A stretch of DNA of 26,616 nt, from the NCBI GenBank assembly GCA_013152765.1, contig JAADFT010000040.1:1-26616 (forward strand), in the 5' to 3' direction. Source of the DNA: Calditrichota bacterium (GTDB taxonomy: Bacteria > Zhuqueibacterota > Zhuqueibacteria > Oleimicrobiales > Geothermoviventaceae). This document shows positions 22,057-26,616 of the stretch, one piece after another. Every line of letters starts with the position of its first letter. The first letter of the stretch is position 1. Both the position numbers and the translations under genes were made by a program. The notes beneath the pieces are model-generated. The model ran no database searches and was not told where the DNA came from. It saw nothing but the letters and a program-made list of their open reading frames with translations.

Positions 22057-23571
22057 TCACGACCGGCCGCCCAGCTTCCGGACTGGCACGCGGAACTTTT
22101 TGATTCGGTACCGAAGGCGGCTGCGACTGATGCCGAGCTGACGCGCGGCGGCGCTCTGATTCCAGCCCGTGTCTTCTAAAGCTCGCAGGATCGCTCTTCG
22201 CTCGACCTGCCACAACGGCGGCAACTCTCCCTCCGGGTCCGCGTCAGTGGTGCCTTCGTGGCGCAGTTCGGGTGGCAGGTGGTCGGGCTCGATCCAGTTC
22301 GGCCGAAACAGAACCATGGCCCGCTCGATGACGTTCTCAAGCTCGCGCACGTTTCCGGGCCAGGAGTAGCGCCTCAGCACCTCCAGCGCTTCGGTGCTCA
22401 CGCCAAGCGTCGGGATGCCCAGCCGCCGGGCAAAGCGCTGCACGAAGAATTCCGCCAGCAGGGGGATGTCCTCGCGGCGTTCGCGCAGCGGCGGCACCGT
22501 AATGGGAACGACATTGAGTCGGTAGTAGAGATCTTCCCGAAATCGTCCCTCTTCGACCTCCCGGCGCAAGTCTCGATTTGTCGCCGCCAGGATTCGCACG
22601 TCGGCGTGAAGCGTCTGCGTGCCCCCCACACGTTCGAACTCCTTGAACTGCAGCAAACGGAGGAGTTTCGCCTGAATGGCCGGGCTCAGTTCGCCGATTT
22701 CGTCCAGAAAAATGGTGCCACCATGGGCAAGCTCAAAACGACCCAGCCGCCGGCTGCTCGCACCCGTGAACGCCCCCTTTTCGTGCCCGAACAGTTCGCT
22801 TTCCAGCAGGGATTCCGGCAGCGCTGCGCAGTGCACGGCGATGAACGGCGCATCCCGCCTCGGGCTCAGCTCGTGAATCCGCTTGGCCACGAGCTCCTTG
22901 CCGGTACCGCTCTCCCCGAGGATGAGCACCGTTGTCACCGCCGGAGCAACCCGCTCGATCACCTCCAGCACCGCTCGAATCGCAGGGCTGTCGCCGACGA
23001 TCACCGTCTCGCCGCCCTTGAGAACTCGCCGGTAAGCCTGGTTCTCGAGTTGCAAACGGTCGTACAGACGCGCGTTCTCGATGGCCACAGCAGCAAGACT
23101 GGCGTACGCTTCCACGACGGACACGATGAACTCGTCGCGCAGGAATTCGCGGTCCGGGTTCACGAGTTCCAGTGCACCGATCACGCGGCCCTTGATGCGC
23201 ATGGGCACGCAGATGACCGCTTGCGTGCGAAACTTGGTGCGCTCGTCCACGCGCGAGTAGAAGCGCGGATCCTGACTCACGTCCGGGATCACCAGGGCCT
23301 CGTCGTGCGCGATCACCCAGCCGACGATCCCTTTCCCGTACGGCAGCCGCACGTCGCGCAGCAGCTCGCTCTTTTCGCCCGTGGCCGCGCGGAAAACCAG
23401 CTCCTGCCTCTCCGGTTCCAGCAGAACCACAGAGCTTCCCTCGGCGCGGAAAACGCGGTTGGCCGAAACCATCACGGCGTGCAGCACATCGTCGAGAGAG
23501 CGGTGCGCGTTGATGGAAGCGCTGGCTTCCACGAGCCCAAGAAGCATGGAGGATGTTCGCGCCGCTTCCAA
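22057..23571 (-). CDS. GAF-domain sigma-54-dependent transcriptional activator (NifA/FhlA-like layout)
   Basis: The protein has 504 residues. A GAF domain (about 25-165; PYGKGIVGWVIAHDEALVIP, QAVICVPMRIKGRVIGALEL) senses an unknown small ligand or redox state. The AAA+ domain (about 190-420) carries Walker A GESGTGKE (219-226), the sigma-54-binding GAFTGA loop (266-271), Walker B GGTIFLDE and WPGNVRELENV. A Fis-type HTH lies at 468-492 (NQSAAARQLGISRSRLRYRI). With no receiver domain it is controlled by ligand, not by phosphorylation. The TTG start at 23571 is supported by GAGGTG just upstream and by a gap of only 3 nt from the preceding gene; ATG 23547 lacks a ribosome site. It lies 145 bp before the subtilase start and is the nearest candidate activator of the promoter at 21981. 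Confidence 0.94.
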   Translation of the reverse strand: MEAARTSSMLLGLVEASASINAHRSLDDVLHAVMVSANRVFRAEGSSVVLLEPERQELVFRAATGEKSELLRDVRLPYGKGIVGWVIAHDEALVIPDVSQDPRFYSRVDERTKFRTQAVICVPMRIKGRVIGALELVNPDREFLRDEFIVSVVEAYASLAAVAIENARLYDRLQLENQAYRRVLKGGETVIVGDSPAIRAVLEVIERVAPAVTTVLILGESGTGKELVAKRIHELSPRRDAPFIAVHCAALPESLLESELFGHEKGAFTGASSRRLGRFELAHGGTIFLDEIGELSPAIQAKLLRLLQFKEFERVGGTQTLHADVRILAATNRDLRREVEEGRFREDLYYRLNVVPITVPPLRERREDIPLLAEFFVQRFARRLGIPTLGVSTEALEVLRRYSWPGNVRELENVIERAMVLFRPNWIEPDHLPPELRHEGTTDADPEGELPPLWQVERRAILRALEDTGWNQSAAARQLGISRSRLRYRIKKFRVPVRKLGGRS

Positions 23572-23574
23572 ACG

Positions 23575-23913
23575 TCACCTCACAGGGTTCAGTTGCATCC
23601 GCTGGGTCAGGTAAGCAACGACGAACAGAGTCGTCAACGCCACGACCAGCGCAACCAGCAGAATAACCACAATCAGGGTTACCCAGTCGAGCTTGCTTTC
23701 CCTGCGCCGGCCAGTCAGAAGGGGGTCGAGCAGTGTGTCGTAGAGTAGCTTCCCGGTGAACAGAACGAGCAACAGAATGCCGAGTGCGATTCGCGTGAAG
23801 CTAACTCGCTCCGACAGAGCGTTCTGTAGCGGCCACAGCAGCCAAACGACCACCGCCCATTTCAGGATTTCAAGAGGGAGGCTCCACCAGTGGCTTTTCG
23901 AGGAAGAACTCAC
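23575..23913 (-). CDS. Small integral membrane protein, function unknown
   Basis: The product has 112 residues with three predicted membrane segments: LPLEILKWAVVVWLLWPLQ, FTRIALGILLLVLFTGKLLY and WVTLIVVILLVALVVALTTL. A short basic loop (TGRRRESK) lies between the second and third. I do not recognise a family. GTG 23913 is chosen because GGAGG lies 7 nt upstream and because the GTG overlaps the YraN stop codon by 4 nt (GTGA). A TTG 7 codons further upstream is open but lacks this support. It is translationally linked to YraN upstream and to the sigma-54 activator 3 nt downstream. A partner or signal-transducing role for that activator is possible but unsupported. Confidence 0.78.
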   Translation of the reverse strand: MSSSSKSHWWSLPLEILKWAVVVWLLWPLQNALSERVSFTRIALGILLLVLFTGKLLYDTLLDPLLTGRRRESKLDWVTLIVVILLVALVVALTTLFVVAYLTQRMQLNPVR

Positions 23914-24293
23914 ACGTTTTCCTCCAGATCCCAAGGCCGGAAGGCATCTGCGATGTGCGAAATCCGGGTTGAGGCACCCTCGAAGCGCACGGTCACTACG
24001 TCGAAACGGCAGGGTCGATCTTCGAAACCGCGCTCGCTCAAGAAACGTTCAGCCGCTCGAACCAGCCGCTTCTGTTTGCGCGGCGTGACCCACCCCTCCG
24101 GTTCACCGAACGTCCTGCTTCTTGCGGTCTTCACCTCGACGAACACCAGCGTCTCGCCCTGCTGAACCACAAGGTCGATTTCGTCGTGGCCAACGTGCAC
24201 CCGCTCCTCGAGAACCTGGTAGCCTCGCCGCCGGAGGAAATCAGCAGCCAGCTCCTCACCGCGCTTGCCCAGGTCTCGTGCGCAGGGGTTCAC
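23910..24293 (-). CDS. YraN/UPF0102 family endonuclease-like protein
   Basis: The product of 127 residues has the family's usual length. The N-terminus (NPCARDLGKRGEELAADFLR) is the hallmark of YraN. The PD-(D/E)xK nuclease-fold core follows: YQVLEERVHVGHDEIDLVVQ with Glu-Ile-Asp, then ETLVFVEVKTARS with the ExK pair. Biochemical function is poorly defined; the fold suggests action on DNA, perhaps Holliday-type or processing substrates. GTG 24293 overlaps the RNase HII stop by 4 nt (GTGA) and has GGAGGGG 8 nt upstream, which fixes the start. YraN next to RNase HII is a common arrangement in bacteria. Confidence 0.93.
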   Translation of the reverse strand: MNPCARDLGKRGEELAADFLRRRGYQVLEERVHVGHDEIDLVVQQGETLVFVEVKTARSRTFGEPEGWVTPRKQKRLVRAAERFLSERGFEDRPCRFDVVTVRFEGASTRISHIADAFRPWDLEENV

Positions 24294-24952
24294 GGCTGGG
24301 GCCCCTCCACCCTGAGCGGCCGAACCCGGAACGACCGCCTGTGAACCGGGCTGAGCCCGAGCCGGTGAATGGCCCGGACGTGCTCCTCGGTCGGGTAGCC
24401 TTTGTGCCGGGCGAAGCCGTAGCCCGGGTAAAGGTCGTCGAGTTCCCGCATGATGTCGTCTCGCACAACCTTGGCGACGATCGAGGCGGCGGCCACGGAG
24501 TAACACCGCTGGTCGCCCTTCACGATGGCGGTGTGAGGAACCGGAAGCTGCGACACAGGTAGACCGTCCACAAAGGCGTGGACGGGCAGATTTCGCAGTT
24601 TGTCCAAAGCGCGCCGCATGGCCAGGTGGCTGGCCCGCAGGATGTTCAGCCGGTCGATTTCTTCCGGACTGGCCATGCCCACTGCCCAGTCGAAAGCAAG
24701 CTCTGTGATTCGCTCAAAAAGCCCCGCTCTTTTCTCGGGACTGAGTTGCTTCGAATCGTTCACGTCTGCAAGCAGGCGGTCCGGCTCGAAAACCACAGCA
24801 GCGGCCACCACAGGCCCCGCTAAGGGACCTCTACCCGCCTCGTCCACGCCAGCCACGAGCAGACCGCGGGCCCAGAAGGGCCTCTCGTAAGCGGTCATTT
24901 CCAGCAGCCGACGGGCTTCCTCCGGTTCCAGCAACGGTTGAGGCGCACTCAC
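24290..24952 (-). CDS. rnhB: Ribonuclease HII
   Basis: From GTG 24952 the protein has 220 residues, the normal RNase HII size. It cleaves RNA in RNA-DNA hybrids and single ribonucleotides embedded in DNA. The catalytic GVDEAGRGPLAGPVVAAAVV block carries Asp37 and Glu38. AFVDGLP carries Asp129, and SIVAKVVRDD the fourth acidic ligand near 165. The PGYGFARHKGYPTEEH motif near the C-terminus is also diagnostic. GTG 24952 is preferred because GGAGAG lies 7 nt upstream and it keeps the N-terminal helix; GTG 25024 and GTG 25000 are open alternatives that add a non-conserved extension. It is the first gene of a tightly overlapping operon with YraN, the small membrane protein and the sigma-54 activator. 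Confidence 0.95.
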   Translation of the reverse strand: MSAPQPLLEPEEARRLLEMTAYERPFWARGLLVAGVDEAGRGPLAGPVVAAAVVFEPDRLLADVNDSKQLSPEKRAGLFERITELAFDWAVGMASPEEIDRLNILRASHLAMRRALDKLRNLPVHAFVDGLPVSQLPVPHTAIVKGDQRCYSVAAASIVAKVVRDDIMRELDDLYPGYGFARHKGYPTEEHVRAIHRLGLSPVHRRSFRVRPLRVEGPQP

Positions 24953-25500
24953 CGAAAAACTCTCCACCCTGTGACCTGCGTCACCAAGAGCAATTGCCAC
25001 CCTCCAGCCTGGGCCACTCTTCACACCGTTGTCACACGTCGGACCTGAGCAGCCGCCATTTTCAAGTTAAGACAAATCGTCGAAACCCGCAAGCGCATCC
25101 AGCTGATCCAAGCTCGACGTAGACCTTCGAGAAACCCCGAAACAGTGCGCACCGGCACAGGGCGACATGTTACCGACGTTCTTCAACCACGTGCAACCTC
25201 ACCCGACACAGGCGAGACACTCAACGAGCTGTTTCAAACTGAGCCACATTGAGCCGGACAAAGCCCTGGCGGACTTCCCCAGACACGCCAAAGGCTGTTC
25301 TGCGTGCTCGCCGCCGGTTTTCCTCACGCCTGTGCTTTCGTCTTCCACGGGTACTGCTCTCCGCCGAACGAAGCGGGCCGCCGAGACACCCCAAACGAAC
25401 ACTGTGCGAGCACGTTCGCGGCTCAGGCTCAGCCACGGAAAATTGCCAGCGCCTACACAGCGCCCACTTGCCGGGTCCGGCTTCTGCGGCCACCAGCAGG
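24953..25500. other. Intergenic region upstream of the RNase HII operon
   Basis: These roughly 550 bp separate the ComEC-like gene from RNase HII. Open frames on both strands here (for example 25167-25550 on plus and 25199-25402 on minus) show no recognisable sequence or ribosome site, and I do not accept them. A possible promoter lies at 25064-25092. No intrinsic terminator is visible after the ComEC-like gene. The reason for so long a gap in a compact genome is not evident. Confidence 0.5.
25064..25092 (-). promoter_or_regulatory. Possible housekeeping promoter of the RNase HII operon
   Basis: On the minus strand TTGCGG (25092-25087) and TAACTT (25069-25064) are 17 bp apart, predicting a start near 25057, about 105 nt before GTG 24952. 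The layout parallels the TTGCTT-17-TAAATT modules at 2738 and 10782 but the boxes are weaker and the GGGTGGGCCC element is absent. Confidence 0.3.
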
Positions 25501-26616
25501 TTAGCGCCAGCGTTTCACACGCGGTCTCCCGTCCCGAACCTCCACGATGACGGCACCCTCAGCGCCGGTCTGGTAGACCTCTGCTCCCGCCGCGCGGAGC
25601 CGTTGCACAACAGATCCTGCCGGAAACCCGAAACGGTTGAAGCGGCTTGCAGAAATCACGGCAAGATCGGGTTGCGAGGCCGCCAGGAACGCCGGCGTTG
25701 TGGAGGTGGCGCTGCCGTGGTGCGCAACCTTCAGCACGTTTGCCCGCAAGAGTGCACCGCAGCGCACAAGCCGGGCTTCTTCGGGTTGCTCCGCGTCTCC
25801 GGTGAAGAGGAAGGCCGTGGAATCGCGCCGAATCAGCAGAACCAGCGACGCGTTGTTCTGGTCCTGCAGCCCGCAGGCCGCAGCGAAGGCCGAATCGGGA
25901 CACAGCACCGCGACAAGCCAGGGGCCGAGCACCGCTACGGAATCTCCGGCGCGCAAAACCCGCAACGGCACGCCAAGGCTGTCCGCCACGCGTTTGCCCT
26001 CCACCCAGCCTGGTGCGTCGGACGGCAGACCGTTCCAGTACACGCAACCCACTCTCGTGTGGCGCAGGAGCGTCGGCAGTCCGCCAACGTGGTCCTGGTG
26101 GCCGTGCGAGATCACCACAGCGTCCAGACGGTGAATGCGCCTGCGCTCCAGGTAGGGCAGAATCACGCGTGCCGCTGCGTCGTAGTGTTCCGAACGTTCG
26201 CCCGTGTCGATCAGAAGGGACCGGCCGTCGTGGGTCCGCAGAAGAGCCGCGTCGCCAAGGCCAACGTCGAAGAAGACCACTCGCAAATCCGGCCGAGGGG
26301 AAAGCAGCGGTTGCCAGGCAAACCAGTTGAGCAGAAGCAAAACGGACACAGCGGCAGCGAATCGGCCCTTGTGCCCACGCACAACCACGACCGCGAGCAG
26401 AGCCAACCAGCCTAAGGCCACCACGCCAACCGGCAGGTGCCCGGTGTGGACCGCGTGGAGCCCGAGAACCTGAGCGCCGGTGGCCAGGTGTTCCACCAAC
26501 CACAGCGCTGCCCAGCACGCGCTGGCAAACGGTGCTGCCAGGAAAGGAAGAATCCCAGCCGCGAGAACAAACGCAATTCCCGAAGCCACAGCAGCGCCGA
26601 CCAGCGGGATCACTAC
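25501..26616 (-). CDS. ComEC/Rec2-family protein, C-terminal part with metallo-beta-lactamase domain (5' end outside window)
   Basis: About 370 residues are visible and the frame stays open to the window edge, so the start is missing. Residues 1-100 hold hydrophobic membrane segments (the end of the Competence domain). They are followed by a metallo-beta-lactamase domain: VVFFDVGLGDAALL (usual form VGQGDA), LLIDTG, the metal motif HGHQDH (170-175), FTGDAE (270-275) and LKVAHHGS (294-301). ComEC forms the inner-membrane channel for imported single-stranded DNA in natural transformation, and the lactamase-fold domain is thought to degrade the non-imported strand. The metal site looks intact. 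GTG at 26613 is simply the first start codon within the window and should not be taken as the true start. Confidence 0.92.
   Translation of the reverse strand, partial: VVIPLVGAAVASGIAFVLAAGILPFLAAPFASACWAALWLVEHLATGAQVLGLHAVHTGHLPVGVVALGWLALLAVVVVRGHKGRFAAAVSVLLLLNWFAWQPLLSPRPDLRVVFFDVGLGDAALLRTHDGRSLLIDTGERSEHYDAAARVILPYLERRRIHRLDAVVISHGHQDHVGGLPTLLRHTRVGCVYWNGLPSDAPGWVEGKRVADSLGVPLRVLRAGDSVAVLGPWLVAVLCPDSAFAAACGLQDQNNASLVLLIRRDSTAFLFTGDAEQPEEARLVRCGALLRANVLKVAHHGSATSTTPAFLAASQPDLAVISASRFNRFGFPAGSVVQRLRAAGAEVYQTGAEGAVIVEVRDGRPRVKRWR

Noticed and set aside
22258..23748. A 496-codon plus-strand open frame antisense to the sigma-54 activator
   Set aside because: The opposite strand encodes all AAA+ and HTH motifs; the antisense product is compositionally biased only.
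25167..25550. A 127-codon plus-strand open frame before the RNase HII operon
   Set aside because: It would be the only plus-strand gene, has no recognisable sequence and runs into the ComEC-like gene.
1..26616. CRISPR arrays, tRNA or rRNA genes, insertion sequences, prophage genes
   Set aside because: No regularly spaced repeats, RNA-gene signatures, transposase or phage proteins were seen on either strand.

Overview
All convincing genes in this 26.6 kb window lie on the minus strand, so transcription runs from high to low coordinates. The DNA is GC-rich and tightly packed, with 4-nt start/stop overlaps and frequent GTG and TTG starts. The gene set suggests a Gram-negative bacterium of the FCB superphylum, perhaps a Calditrichota/KSB1-like lineage. 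The grounds are a secreted subtilase with a C-terminal type IX (Por) sorting domain, a giant outer-membrane barrel of a type I associate with FCB bacteria, an archaeal-lipid-type UbiA prenyltransferase and two sigma-54 enhancer-binding proteins. This placement is inference; no rRNA or tRNA is present to confirm it.

Layout in transcriptional order. (1) 26616-25501: C-terminal part of a ComEC-like DNA-uptake protein, followed by about 550 bp without a supported gene. (2) 24952-22057: RNase HII, YraN, a small membrane protein and a GAF/sigma-54 activator, chained by short overlaps. (3) 21911-12701: a secreted subtilase preceded by a good -24/-12 promoter, then a very large soluble histidine kinase with about seven GAF-like modules (split by a +1 frameshift), then its NtrC-type response regulator. 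(4) 12700-11775: a long intergenic region with a 15-bp palindrome, a second -24/-12-like element and a 25-bp hairpin ending in a T tract, which together resemble a sigma-54-controlled small RNA. (5) 11774-11064: a lytic transglycosylase with a strong intrinsic terminator. (6) 10738-2883: an envelope cluster of lipoprotein zinc peptidase, NHL beta-propeller protein (N-terminus frameshifted), giant barrel and Omp85 protein. (7) 2663-1: UbiA prenyltransferase, D-aminoacyl-tRNA deacylase, Maf pyrophosphatase and a RodZ-like protein cut by the window edge.

The most interesting reading is a regulatory circuit. The sigma-54 activator at 22057-23571 sits directly upstream of a sigma-54-type promoter driving subtilase-kinase-regulator. 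Just beyond the regulator gene lies a possible regulator-controlled small RNA, arranged like cbrB-crcZ or luxO-qrr although the sequence is not recognised. A second theme is a pair of matching promoter modules (TTGCTT-17-TAAATTGC with an upstream GGGTGGGCCC) that open the UbiA operon and the envelope cluster.

Two genes carry apparent +1 frameshifts, near 17980 and between about 8860 and 8990. Both could be assembly errors and should be checked against reads.
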